NCBI GenBank assembly: GCA_900758315.1
Contig: CAAERF010000468.1
Coordinates: forward strand, 1-19,367
Reading direction: 5' to 3'
DNA length: 19,367 nt
From: an uncultured Oscillospiraceae bacterium
Lineage (GTDB): Bacteria; Bacillota; Clostridia; Oscillospirales; Oscillospiraceae
Every line of letters starts with the position of its first letter. The stretch's first letter is position 1. The translations under genes were made by a program, and so were the position numbers. Shown here piece after piece: positions 6,501-13,654 of this stretch. Under the pieces are notes generated by a model that was not told the origin of the DNA, did not search any database, and was given only the letters and a program-made list of their open reading frames with translations.

Positions 6501-8615
6501 TGCGGTCGCAACGGCTTTACTGAGAACCGCTGCACCGAGTGCGGCGCCATCGAAGCCGACTCCCGCGTAGAAAATAAGGACTCTGCTGTGGACCATCACT
6601 ACGTCCACTACGATGAAACCTACTACACTAAAAACAAGAACGATGACAATAACTGGTACACCGGCGATTGCTATGTCTGCACCATCTGCGGCTATGCGGT
6701 TGAGCCTTCGGACGACGGTGAGGACGACGATTGGGATGAGTCCAAGGACACCTATGAGATGGCCAAAAAGAAGTCCGGTCACGTCTATACGCCCACCGAT
6801 GCCGACAGCGTAACCTGGGGCGAAGATGAGGAGGGCAACCTCACTGCCACCATCGCCTCCGGCTCTACCGTGGTCTGCGAGCCCTGCCACGACAGACTGC
6901 TGGACGTCCTGCATGATCAGAACGAAGTCACTTCGCTCGAGCTGGATGAGGATGCTACTCTCGAGGTGACCAAAACTGCCAGCGGAACCTGTAAGGACGG
7001 CCTGACCACCACTTACATCGCTACCGGCACTACCTCCGGTGAGAACGGTGTGAAGCTCCGCGCCACCAAGACCGAAACCGGTGAGGCTGGCGAACACAAT
7101 TACGAGGCAGAGTGGACCTGGACCGAAGTCAAAAACGAGGAGACCGAGGAAACCGGTTCCGAGGATGTGGAGACTCAGGAAGAGGAAGCCGGGGAGACAG
7201 GTTCTGAGGACGCAGATACCGAGATTCCTTACACTGCTACCCTGACCCTGACCTGCTCTGTCTGCGGCGACAAGGTTGAGAACATCGAGGCCGAGGTCAC
7301 CTTGGACGAAGAGAATAGCACGGAGCCTACCGATACCGAGCCCGGCAAGACCGTTTATAAGGCCACTGCAACCTATGAGGAGCAGACGTATACCGACACA
7401 CAGGGAATTGATGTTCCTGCGACTGGCCATACCTATAAGGCAAACTGGGACTGGACTGAAGTCGAGGACAAAAACGCTGAGATCCCCTATGCCGCTACCC
7501 TGACTCTGACCTGCAAAACCTGTGATTTCACTTCTGAACCTATTGAAGCCACTGTGGTTGAGGAAAGCAGAAAAGATCCCACCACTACAGAAGAGGGCGA
7601 GGTCGTTTATAAGGCCACCGCAACCTTTGAGGGTACGGAATACACTGACATGAAGTCGGTCACGATCCCGCTCGTTCAGGTTGGTACACCTAAAATCATC
7701 TCTGTCTACAGCACAGTTCAGGACTCTGTGAAGATAACCTGGACCCAGGCAGAAGGCGCCGACGGCTATGAACTGTACCGTTCCACCGACCCCGACATCA
7801 AGATCGATTCCGAGCATCTCACCACCGAGTCGAAGGATAGCGAAGGTAAGTGGTTCCGCGTCAAGACCGTCAGCAGTGGCAGCACAGTTGAGTACAGAAA
7901 CCAGGGTCTGGAAGTCGGACAGACTTACTACTACACCATTCGTGCTTACGCAGTGAACGACAAGGGTGAACGGTTCTATTCCGACTTCTCTAACATCAGC
8001 TATATGCCCGCCGCCGTCGTGTTTGACAACGTTTACAGCAACTCCACCAGTCGTATCCGCATCCTGTGGAAGGAAGTTGGCGGCTCTCACGGCTATCAGA
8101 TCTGGCGTAAAACCGTCGATCCGGACGATGAGGATGGAACTGTATACAAGATTATCAAGACGATTGGCGACAAGGGAAATGAGTTGACCGACAATCAGGG
8201 TGCAACCACCGCCTACAGCAACACCGGTTTGGAATCTGGCAAAACCTACATCTACAAGATGCGAGCCTTCTCCATCATTGACGGTAAGAAGGTCTTCGGT
8301 GCATACTCTAATGAGTTTGAAGTAGCTGTAATGCCGGAAGCTCCCGTACTTGAAGCAACCAGTTCTCAGGAAGGCCGCGCTCAGCTGACTTGGGACGCAG
8401 TCAACGGCGCAGCCGGTTATCAGGTCTGGATGGCTACGGAAGGCAAAGACTACTCGATTGCAAAAGCCATCGCAGATGGCTCCACCACCTCTTATACCAA
8501 GTACGATCTGAAGAGTGGTAGCACCTACTCTTTCAAGGTGCGCGCTTACACCGAGGTTAACGGCAAGAAGACCTTCGGTGCTTACTCCGAGGCTGTTGAT
8601 GTAACAGTTAAGTAA
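3585..8615 (+). CDS. Very large secreted transglutaminase-like surface protein with CxxC modules and three FnIII domains
   Basis: 1676 residues. The start at 3585 is chosen over the ATG at 3567 because AAAGGAG lies just upstream and a clean signal peptide begins there (MNKKVKQFLALCLS, cleavage after about 29). Order: an acidic Thr/Glu/Pro-rich stretch (30-105); a helical region; an LNDWLAQQSTFD segment (265-276) like the start of transglutaminase folds; a long Glu/Ala-rich helical insert (about 295-490); the transglutaminase core with GVCCGYAKAY (nucleophile C520), DHFWN (H601) and WYYVDP (D616); a beta-rich region; paired cysteines CTEC 983, CTIC 1032, CEPC 1098, CSVC 1224 and CKTC 1310; two Trp-x-Trp repeats starting near 1175 and 1286; three FnIII domains (about 1366-1676). 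No sortase motif. The triad suggests a cysteine protease, amidase or crosslinking enzyme acting outside the cell; substrate unknown. Confidence 0.9.
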   Translation: MNKKVKQFLALCLSISLVFSLLLTPALAANVNDGGETTVAAEEPETEAPEENATETEPTEDEPEAQVETMARADETPAETTQTETDAPVMVFDADDLDVSVEPNVAVATMDTGDTEVDTDNPVITVVEEELNDIVVMDADGESIALTDEQIQTVLYLYQQYLDQWAANADVLGVQMPFFLQYNDNKEDGLGTLGEMLVLAGYTVDDVRSGNYSYDDLVGMIQNFLYADKFGIEFYGDKIKEQRDTALQVVKDSGAQTDAQKLLVLNDWLAQQSTFDMSYIMNMGEETPTMVAQTTPKHPHYDEIYDEMYSLYENQIRQQFHDQIYDGVVAQLRQQYYEGAIKNIVIEGYKSQVRQGVYDRCIENGQTEEEADAAADAYMEENADTIASDASTYAENYMTENADAISEDAAGFVEEKFGSDVAAQLSAGADEFIAGAEANGIEVGTNENGESVVMTVEQLTQQTMENEAILDLDEDGTNETTANQAIPIFADQAATGLTNGILGAWEGNHIGILAEGTGVCCGYAKAYAYLVQCMYPEYYGKDGAGTDMTVASNWKTAADLYYDEDGNLDINQAYNVDLVRITFHTNVTMYGQAKDDFNSDHFWNAVKVNGTWYYVDPCYNDVYSEVMLRDRVEMDGNMNHLYFMFSHTSAAQMYDGYYEEGGIKTLYADAATDKSYEDAWVSRIASNTYSDGEYFYYVYDSADLITLLDDYNGNNYEAMQSAESEFKLVRHKISDTDEADKGDTDFDTLIDFSYDDESSAVQVYNPESGEMEENELLTKLFIQFEDECDVYPSIKISAALYEGKLYFSLSNCILSYDLETGEVVLVKEYNTVYAKRDLTVAFGGMAFSVVDSKGDADLSVTNHPIAGLIVKGDGNLYVSIATNYAYISGKERTNCADSEENGYGYEFEESNYNPDYNSYFTVDDSQLEGTGYENEHNDNDEFMWSAVFVDTLSMSHLAGGSHSYEEVTVAPFCGRNGFTENRCTECGAIEADSRVENKDSAVDHHYVHYDETYYTKNKNDDNNWYTGDCYVCTICGYAVEPSDDGEDDDWDESKDTYEMAKKKSGHVYTPTDADSVTWGEDEEGNLTATIASGSTVVCEPCHDRLLDVLHDQNEVTSLELDEDATLEVTKTASGTCKDGLTTTYIATGTTSGENGVKLRATKTETGEAGEHNYEAEWTWTEVKNEETEETGSEDVETQEEEAGETGSEDADTEIPYTATLTLTCSVCGDKVENIEAEVTLDEENSTEPTDTEPGKTVYKATATYEEQTYTDTQGIDVPATGHTYKANWDWTEVEDKNAEIPYAATLTLTCKTCDFTSEPIEATVVEESRKDPTTTEEGEVVYKATATFEGTEYTDMKSVTIPLVQVGTPKIISVYSTVQDSVKITWTQAEGADGYELYRSTDPDIKIDSEHLTTESKDSEGKWFRVKTVSSGSTVEYRNQGLEVGQTYYYTIRAYAVNDKGERFYSDFSNISYMPAAVVFDNVYSNSTSRIRILWKEVGGSHGYQIWRKTVDPDDEDGTVYKIIKTIGDKGNELTDNQGATTAYSNTGLESGKTYIYKMRAFSIIDGKKVFGAYSNEFEVAVMPEAPVLEATSSQEGRAQLTWDAVNGAAGYQVWMATEGKDYSIAKAIADGSTTSYTKYDLKSGSTYSFKVRAYTEVNGKKTFGAYSEAVDVTVK
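7107..7679 (+). repeat. Two in-gene repeats with CxxC and W-x-W motifs
   Basis: Within the transglutaminase-like gene, two units of roughly 110 and 80 residues share W-x-W-TEV, IPY-ATLTLTC-x2-C, an I-E-A-x-V strand, and T-x-x-G-x-VYKATATxE. The Trp pairs begin at 7113 and 7446. A more degenerate relative with CEPC sits just before them. Four further cysteines upstream follow the same C-x2-C spacing. The cysteines may bind metal or form disulfides. Confidence 0.7.
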
Positions 8616-8624
8616 CTCTGACAA

Positions 8625-8710
8625 CAGCAGCAAGATCAATCTTTGTTGCTGAGCAATCAATAAGCAAAAACGGCTGAAAGAACCATTTTGGATTCTTTCA
8701 GCTGTTTTTT
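8625..8710 (+). terminator. Rho-independent terminator of the transglutaminase-like gene, preceded by a second hairpin
   Basis: GCTGAAAGAA (8673-8682) pairs with TTCTTTCAGC (8693-8702) and is followed by TGTTTTTT, a standard terminator. The stem can extend into the flanking A-run and T-run. An extra hairpin of about 12 pairs with one bulge lies upstream (8625-8651), just after the stop codon. Confidence 0.85.
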
Positions 8711-8893
8711 CTCAACCAAGCGTCCTTTCAAAATCTCTTTCGCAGAGGAGTATTCGCAGACTCTTTTCGTACATATCTCTGCTGTTGTTACAATGGTCGG
8801 TATCTGTACCAATTCTGAGCAGACGGTCTATTGACTGGAAATAAAATCGTATTGATGGACGATGAGAGACGTTATCAATCAGCCATACGAAAA
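8711..8893. other. Non-coding stretch between convergent transcripts
   Basis: Between the terminators of two convergent units. I see no credible gene, promoter or repeat here; the only plus-strand frames lack ribosome sites and run into the following minus-strand gene. Confidence 0.6.
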
Positions 8894-8919
8894 CCGCCCG
8901 CAGGAGAACCTGCGGGCGG
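8894..8919 (-). terminator. Rho-independent terminator of the MerR gene
   Basis: An 11-base perfect GC-rich stem (CCGCCCGCAGG at 8894-8904, CCTGCGGGCGG at 8909-8919) with an AGAA loop. On the minus strand it is followed by TTTTCG, 18 bases past the MerR stop codon. Confidence 0.85.
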
Positions 8920-8936
8920 CAATTTGCTTCTATGCC

Positions 8937-9383
8937 CTACTTTTCGTCTTGATGGGCATTTTCGTAGACTTGCCGGATCTCATCCGGAAGCTGGTCGGGA
9001 ATCATACTCTGCACACGGTCCTCGCTGCCATCCTGCATGGCCTGCTCGTAGTACCAGCATTTGAATTTCAGCATATCCAGCACCTTGTTCATATGGGAGA
9101 TCTCCGCTTCAAGGGTTTCCTTTTGCTTTTCAAAGAGCTCCTTCCGCTGGGGATAGGTGGAGCCCCCTTCTACGCACCAATCCATGAACCGTTTGATGTC
9201 CTTGATCTCCAGTCCGGATTTTTTCAGGCACTCAATTACCCGCAGGGCTTCTAGCTCCGTATCGCTGAATTTGCGAATGCCGGATACCCGCTCCATCCCC
9301 GGAAACAGCCCCTGTTTATCATAATAGCGCAGTGTGGAAATCGGCAAACCGAACATCTGGGATACCTGTCCGATCGTATACAT
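8937..9383 (-). CDS. MerR-family transcriptional regulator
   Basis: 148 residues. The N-terminal winged helix-turn-helix reads MYTIGQVSQMFGLPISTLRYYDKQGLFPG (split here as MYTIGQVSQMFG 1-12 and STLRYYDKQGLFPG 16-29), followed by the GIRKFSDTELEAL wing (35-47) and a long C-terminal helix (about 78-118) for dimerisation. No metal-binding cysteine pair is visible (C52, C70 and C109 are scattered), so a small organic or redox signal is more likely than a metal. The frame continues upstream to 9476, but the true start is 9383, where GGAGG precedes the ATG and the conserved MerR N-terminus begins. It is divergent from the FMN reductase operon and the operator between them strongly suggests it controls that operon and itself. 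Confidence 0.92.
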   Translation of the reverse strand: MYTIGQVSQMFGLPISTLRYYDKQGLFPGMERVSGIRKFSDTELEALRVIECLKKSGLEIKDIKRFMDWCVEGGSTYPQRKELFEKQKETLEAEISHMNKVLDMLKFKCWYYEQAMQDGSEDRVQSMIPDQLPDEIRQVYENAHQDEK

Positions 9384-9415
9384 AAAAATCCTCCAAAAAA
9401 TTTTTTCAAAAACAC

Positions 9416-9446
9416 TTGACCTAAAGTCAGGTTTAGGTGCTACCAT
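9416..9446 (+). promoter_or_regulatory. MerR-type promoter and operator of the FMN reductase operon
   Basis: TTGACC (9416-9421) and TACCAT (9441-9446) are separated by 19 bases, the overlong spacer that MerR proteins untwist. Inside is a perfect dyad, ACCTAAA-6-TTTAGGT (9419-9438). Confidence 0.85.
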
Positions 9447-9447
9447 T

Positions 9448-9476
9448 AGTTTATCAGCAAACCAATCACAATGCAA
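9448..9476 (-). promoter_or_regulatory. Probable promoter of the MerR gene
   Basis: On the minus strand TTGCAT (9471-9476), 17 bases, then TGA-TAAACT (-10 at 9448-9453). The predicted start near 9441 lies next to the MerR dyad, so binding there could also repress merR. Confidence 0.6.
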
Positions 9477-9496
9477 GATACGAAAAGGAGATTTTT

Positions 9497-10072
9497 ATGA
9501 GCAAGAATGTTCTGATTCTCAATTCAAGCCCCCGCAAGGGCGGCAATTCTGAAACGCTGGCTGCGTCCTTTGCGAAAGGTACTGAAGAAGCCGGTCACAA
9601 GGTGGAAACCGTCTATCTCAGGGAAAAGAATTACGGTTTCTGCAAGGGCTGTCTGGCCTGCATCGAGGTCGGCCATTGTGTAATCAATGATGACGCGGTG
9701 GAGATCGCCGCCAAGATGCACGATGCGGATGTGCTGGTATTTGCCACACCGGTTTACTATTACAGTGTCAGCGGTCAGCTCAAGACCATGCTGGATCGTG
9801 CCAACCCGCTCTTCGATTCCGATTACGCCTTCACCAAGGCATATCTTCTGGCTGCGGCGGCAGAAGATGGGGCTGATACGGTGGAGGGCACCATCAAAGC
9901 AGTACAGGGCTGGGTGGACTGCTTTGAGCGGTGCGAACTGGCTGACACTATCTTTGCAGGCGGAGTCACCGGCGTAGGTGACATTGCCGGACATCCCGCG
10001 CTGGAAAAAGCCTATCAGGCGGGAAGGAGGTTTGACTATGGAGCGACTGAACCTGACACAGGAATGGGATAA
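9497..10072 (+). CDS. Flavodoxin-fold NADPH-dependent FMN reductase
   Basis: 191 residues. The flavodoxin-like fold begins with a Rossmann-type strand and the FMN phosphate loop SSPRKGGNS (10-18), then a cysteine cluster CKGCLAC plus C61 (49-61) and the isoalloxazine loop TPVYYYSVSGQLKTMLDR (split: TPVYYYSVSG 84-93, QLKTMLDR 94-101). Proteins of this type are cytoplasmic flavin or quinone reductases. AAAAGGAG precedes the ATG at 9497. It is first in an operon under a MerR-type promoter. The last residues (after about 176) are unlike family ends: the frame runs through the ribosome site and first 35 bases of the next gene, while an off-frame TGA sits at 10033, so a small C-terminal frameshift is possible. 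Confidence 0.9.
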   Translation: MSKNVLILNSSPRKGGNSETLAASFAKGTEEAGHKVETVYLREKNYGFCKGCLACIEVGHCVINDDAVEIAAKMHDADVLVFATPVYYYSVSGQLKTMLDRANPLFDSDYAFTKAYLLAAAAEDGADTVEGTIKAVQGWVDCFERCELADTIFAGGVTGVGDIAGHPALEKAYQAGRRFDYGATEPDTGMG

Positions 10073-11009
10073 GGTATTTCCCCAAAGCGACAAGGTCAAT
10101 CATAGCAAAGTTACCTTCCATAACCGCTATGGAATTACCCTTGCAGCAGATCTGTATGTTCCGAAAAATGCCGCAGAAAAGCTCCCCGCCATTGCGGTCA
10201 GTGGCCCCTTCGGCGCAGTAAAAGAGCAGTCCTCCGGTCTGTACGCGCAGACAATGGCGGAGTTTGGCTTCCTGACCCTCGCCTTTGATCCGTCCTTTAC
10301 CGGTGAAAGCGGCGGCAGTCCCCGGTACGTGGCCTCCCCGGACATCAACACAGAGGATTTCTGTGCAGCGGTGGACTTTCTCTCCGTGCAGGAAAATGTC
10401 GACCCGGAGCGCATCGGCATCCTCGGCATCTGCGGCTGGGGCGGTATGGCCATCAATGCCGCCGCTATAGACACCCGCATCAAAGCTACTGTGGCATCGA
10501 CCATGTACGACATGACCCGCGTGAACGCCAATGGATATTTTGACAGTGAGGATACCGCCGAAGCCCGGTACGAAAAGAAAAAGGCTATGAACGCCCAGCG
10601 CACGGTGGACTATAAAAACGGTACGTATGCCCTCGCCGGAGGTGTGGTCGATCCGCTGCCGGAGGATGCGCCCCAGTTTGTCCGGGATTACTACGCCTAC
10701 TACAAAACAGAGCGTGGCTACCATCCCCGTTCTCTCAACTCCAACAGCGGCTGGAATGTCACATCATCGCTGTCCTTTATGAATATGCCGATCTTGCAGT
10801 ACAGCCACGAGATACGCTCCGCTGTCCTGCTGGTGCACGGGGAAGAGGCTCACTCTCGCTACTTCAGCGAGGGTGCCTATGAAAAACTGACCGGAGATAA
10901 CAAGGAACTGCTGATCATCCCGGGCGCCAGCCATGTTGACCTCTACGACCGAACCGATGTGATCCCCTTTGCAAAGCTGAGAAGTTTCTTTGAGGAACAC
11001 ATCAAATGA
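10038..11009 (+). CDS. Alpha/beta hydrolase with altered nucleophile elbow
   Basis: 323 residues, start set at 10038 by GGAAGGAGG seven bases upstream rather than an earlier in-frame ATG inside the previous gene. Alpha/beta-hydrolase features: the DLYVPKN entry strand (38-44), GPFGAVKEQSSG near 56-67, the elbow GICGWGG (130-136), an acidic HGEEAHSRYF segment (268-277) and the C-terminal GASHVDLYD with H299. Relatives (dienelactone-hydrolase / YcjY-like group) usually carry Ser in the elbow (G-x-C-x-S-G-G); here that position is W134, leaving C132 as the only nearby nucleophile. No signal peptide, so cytoplasmic. It overlaps the upstream gene by 35 bases and the downstream gene by 4. Substrate unknown. 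Confidence 0.87.
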   Translation: MERLNLTQEWDKVFPQSDKVNHSKVTFHNRYGITLAADLYVPKNAAEKLPAIAVSGPFGAVKEQSSGLYAQTMAEFGFLTLAFDPSFTGESGGSPRYVASPDINTEDFCAAVDFLSVQENVDPERIGILGICGWGGMAINAAAIDTRIKATVASTMYDMTRVNANGYFDSEDTAEARYEKKKAMNAQRTVDYKNGTYALAGGVVDPLPEDAPQFVRDYYAYYKTERGYHPRSLNSNSGWNVTSSLSFMNMPILQYSHEIRSAVLLVHGEEAHSRYFSEGAYEKLTGDNKELLIIPGASHVDLYDRTDVIPFAKLRSFFEEHIK

Positions 11010-11533
11010 AGAAGCCTTTCCTGATGTACCTGCTTTTGTCAACGGCGTTTCTGTTTACAGCCTGTTCCGTGCAAATACCATTCCTCCCGAACAGGGCTAC
11101 AGAACCGCCGGAAACGGAGCGCGTTTCTGACCTCCCCACAACTGAACCGGAAACACCGCCGTCTGAACCTGCACCGCAGGCTGAACCGTTAGTGCTGAGC
11201 ATAAACGGTTCCGCCCTGGATGTGCAATGGGTAGAGAACGAAACCGTTGCCGCGCTGCTTGCCCATGTTCAAAACGAGAATATCGTGGTGCATACAACCA
11301 TCTATGGCGGTTTTGAGCAAGTGGGAAGTCCGCAGCACTTTCCCAGAAACGATGCTCGGATAACAACCGAACCGGGAGATATTGTGCTGTATTCCGGCGA
11401 CCAGCTCGTCCTGTTTTTGGGCTCCAATTCGTGGAGCTATACCAAACTCGGACAGATCAATGGGCTGTCCCCAGAGGAACTTTCCGCATTGTTGGGTGCC
11501 GATTCTGCGGTTGTTGAAATCAAACCAAGATAA
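11006..11533 (+). CDS. Lipoprotein with cyclophilin-like domain
   Basis: 175 residues. A lipoprotein signal peptide ends at FTAC (lipid Cys 20), followed by a Pro/Thr/Glu linker (about 29-60) and a compact beta domain (62-175): LVLSINGSALDVQW, IYGGFEQVGS, TTEPGDIVLYSGDQLVLFLG (in pieces: TTEPGDIVLY, SGDQLVLFLG) and NSWSYTKLGQI. This is the pattern of the cyclophilin-like fold family often found beside flavodoxin genes. Its ATG overlaps the hydrolase stop by 4 bases, so the two are translationally coupled. Proline isomerase activity is not expected for this subgroup; function is unknown. Confidence 0.82.
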   Translation: MKKPFLMYLLLSTAFLFTACSVQIPFLPNRATEPPETERVSDLPTTEPETPPSEPAPQAEPLVLSINGSALDVQWVENETVAALLAHVQNENIVVHTTIYGGFEQVGSPQHFPRNDARITTEPGDIVLYSGDQLVLFLGSNSWSYTKLGQINGLSPEELSALLGADSAVVEIKPR

Positions 11534-11825
11534 GTTCTTTATCAATATGCACGACGGAAACGCCGGGTTTTCAAGCGGGGACCCAAAGCTGGTATTCGCC
11601 GCATAACGCGTGAACCGGGCGCGCTGCTGATTCTTGACCGGCTGCCTCTACACAACCTGAAGCAGTCCGCCAAAACAGCCCAGCAGGCTTGAATAAATGC
11701 GGGATGTTCCACCGTCTTTTGGCCAAAACGGAGGATAAATCACCCTTTCGGATGATGTTTTCCGGCTCCTTTTCCTCTATAATCGAAGGGGATTCTCTGT
11801 TAACTTCCGAAAAGGAGTGCTTTGG
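11534..11825. other. Intergenic region before the AraC gene
   Basis: No gene supported. A 12-base palindrome TTTTGGCCAAAA lies at 11717-11728. TATAAT at 11778-11783 is a good -10, but no matching -35 is seen at 16-18 bases, which would fit an activator-dependent promoter for the AraC gene. No clear terminator for the lipoprotein gene was found. Confidence 0.5.
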
Positions 11826-12770
11826 ATGATTGAAACCATTACCCTCGGCAATTTTGAAGCCGGAACCGCGCTGTCCGATGACTGCATGGTGTTCACCCTG
11901 CCCGAAGGGGAACACTTTGGCAAGCTGACTGTGTACACGGCGTTTCCAGGCATCACGGTCATGTACAACCACTTCCACACCAACGCCCGCACGGCCAGTT
12001 TCCGCTACGCCAGCCCCATCATCAGCATTGACCACTGCCGGGCCGGACGCATCGAGTGGGCCCACACCAACGGCAGCTTCTGCTACCTGGGCGAACGGGA
12101 CGTACAGATCTCCGCGAAGGAGGATCATATCTCCTCATACGGCTTCCCTACCGGCCACTATCACGGTATCACGGTGAATTTCGATATCCAGGAGGCTCAG
12201 AAAAGCCTGATTCCTTTTCAATCTCTGTTCCAAATCGATCTGATGCAGACCTATCAGCGCTTTTGCCGGCAAAAGGACTTTCTGCTGCGCTCGGATGAGG
12301 GAATTCAGCACATTTTTTCCGAGCTCTATACCGTCCAGGATTCCTGCCGCATGGGGTATCTGCGGCTGAAGGTGCTGGAGCTGCTGCTCTACCTCTCCCA
12401 GCTCGACCTCTCCCAGATGCAGACGGAACATCCCTATTTTCAGCGCTCTGTGGTGGAGAAAATCCACCAGATGAAAGCAGACCTCTGCCAGCGGCCGGGT
12501 GAGCACCGCACGCTGCACCAGCTTTCCCAGCAGTACCAACTGCCTGAGACCACCATCAAGCGCTGTTTCAAGGCCATCTACGGCGACTCTCTCTACGCTT
12601 TTCTCAAGACCTATCGCCTACAGACCAGCTCCGAGCTGCTCCGGACCACCGACAAGAGCATTCTTGAGATCGCCCTGGATATCGGCTACGAAAACCCCAG
12701 CAAGTTTATTTCCGCTTTTAAAAAACAGTTCGGCATCACGCCCGCCCAATACCGCAAGCAAAAACGCTGA
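11826..12770 (+). CDS. AraC-family transcriptional regulator
   Basis: 314 residues. The C-terminal DNA-binding domain (about 208-312) has both AraC helix-turn-helix units: LHQLSQQYQLPETTIKRCFK (230-249) and ILEIALDIGYENPSKFISAF (279-298), followed by the hallmark FGITPAQYRKQK (302-313). The N-terminal ~130 residues are a beta-rich sensor domain of unclear ligand, rich in His and aromatic residues. AAAGGAG at 11811-11817 points to the ATG at 11826; a GTG at 11817 in the same frame overlaps that ribosome site and is unlikely. It is monocistronic by position and converges on the flavin operon. Such regulators often control neighbouring genes, but no target can be assigned. Confidence 0.92.
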   Translation: MIETITLGNFEAGTALSDDCMVFTLPEGEHFGKLTVYTAFPGITVMYNHFHTNARTASFRYASPIISIDHCRAGRIEWAHTNGSFCYLGERDVQISAKEDHISSYGFPTGHYHGITVNFDIQEAQKSLIPFQSLFQIDLMQTYQRFCRQKDFLLRSDEGIQHIFSELYTVQDSCRMGYLRLKVLELLLYLSQLDLSQMQTEHPYFQRSVVEKIHQMKADLCQRPGEHRTLHQLSQQYQLPETTIKRCFKAIYGDSLYAFLKTYRLQTSSELLRTTDKSILEIALDIGYENPSKFISAFKKQFGITPAQYRKQKR

Positions 12771-12794
12771 GACAGTTTTCTGTCTCAGCGTTTT
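12761..12794. terminator. Bidirectional terminator shared by the AraC gene and the flavin operon
   Basis: Fifteen-base perfect arms (12761-12775 and 12780-12794) around a TTTT loop, with T-runs at the exit on both strands. The AraC stop codon lies inside the stem and the NapH-like stop codon is two bases beyond it. Confidence 0.93.
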
Positions 12795-12795
12795 G

Positions 12796-13653
12796 TTATT
12801 GTACCAGCCAGATCCCTGCCAGCAGAGCGGCGGCCCGCGCCAGCACAAACCACCACTCATTTCCCCGCAGCTTGCCGAAGCAGGTGGCGATATTCTCCCT
12901 GGGACAGGTGTTTCCGCACCGGCCGCAGCTGACGCACTCGCCGCTGCGCAGCGAATTTCGCTCTAGCTTCAGCGTCACCGGGCAGTTTTTCTCGCAGGCA
13001 CTGCACCCGGCCAGACAGCCATCCTCAGCCCGCCGCAGCTGTCCCGTGGGCAGCACTGGCAACAGGCTGAAAATCGCTCCCATCGGGCAGAGGAATTGGC
13101 AGAAGAAGCGTTCCTGTACCGCCATGCCCAGCAGAATCACCACCAGAAGCGCAATGGCAGCACCGTAACCGGCCGGCACGCCGTGGCCGGACCGGAGCCG
13201 TGAAAATACGGTCCAGGGACTGTTCCCATTCACAAACTCCTGCTTTCCCAGCACGCAGAGCAGCAGAATCACCGCCAGCACAGCAAATTTTACCCATTGG
13301 AGTCCACGCTGTACCTTGACCGGCAGTTTTGGCAGTCTCCGGTGGCACTTTTTCTGGATAAAGGCCGACAGGGCATAGATCCAGTCGCCCAGCGCGCCAA
13401 AAGCGCAGGCATAGCCGCAGAAAAACCGGCCAAATACCACCGTGAAGCCCAACACCAGAACCAGTATGGCGGTAAAGGCACTCCACTCCAACAGGGCGCC
13501 GCTGGAAAAGGCGCTGAATACCTCCTTTACCCCGGCAAAGGCGCTGGAAAACACCGACGGTGCCAGCAGGAAAAAGAGCACCTGGATCAGGCAGCGCAGG
13601 ATCATTTCCTGCTTTCGTCTTAACAAGATCGGGTTTTGTTTCTGTCCTTCCAT
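12796..13653 (-). CDS. NapH-like membrane polyferredoxin (4Fe-4S)
   Basis: 285 residues, an integral membrane protein with about five hydrophobic segments (roughly 20-38, 58-77, 120-135, 163-179, 267-284). Two membrane-proximal cysteine pairs, C79-x3-C83 (GRFFCGYACAFG) and C185-x3-C189 (FFCQFLCPMG), are the NapH/RdxA-family hallmarks. Two 4Fe-4S ligand sets follow: C213, C217, C220, C224 and C240, C243, C246, C250, each ending in CP. Known relatives pass electrons between quinol or cytoplasmic donors and periplasmic or extracellular acceptors. As last gene of the flavin operon, one base after the preceding stop codon, it is the likely transmembrane step feeding the FMN-binding proteins. Direction of flow is inferred. 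Confidence 0.9.
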   Translation of the reverse strand: MEGQKQNPILLRRKQEMILRCLIQVLFFLLAPSVFSSAFAGVKEVFSAFSSGALLEWSAFTAILVLVLGFTVVFGRFFCGYACAFGALGDWIYALSAFIQKKCHRRLPKLPVKVQRGLQWVKFAVLAVILLLCVLGKQEFVNGNSPWTVFSRLRSGHGVPAGYGAAIALLVVILLGMAVQERFFCQFLCPMGAIFSLLPVLPTGQLRRAEDGCLAGCSACEKNCPVTLKLERNSLRSGECVSCGRCGNTCPRENIATCFGKLRGNEWWFVLARAAALLAGIWLVQ

Positions 13654-13654
13654 G

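Noticed and set aside
4839..8660. A minus-strand frame of over 1200 codons opposite the transglutaminase-like gene
   Set aside because: The plus strand has signal peptide, recognisable domains, ribosome site and terminator. The minus frame lacks a start context and known domains and is a by-product of codon bias.
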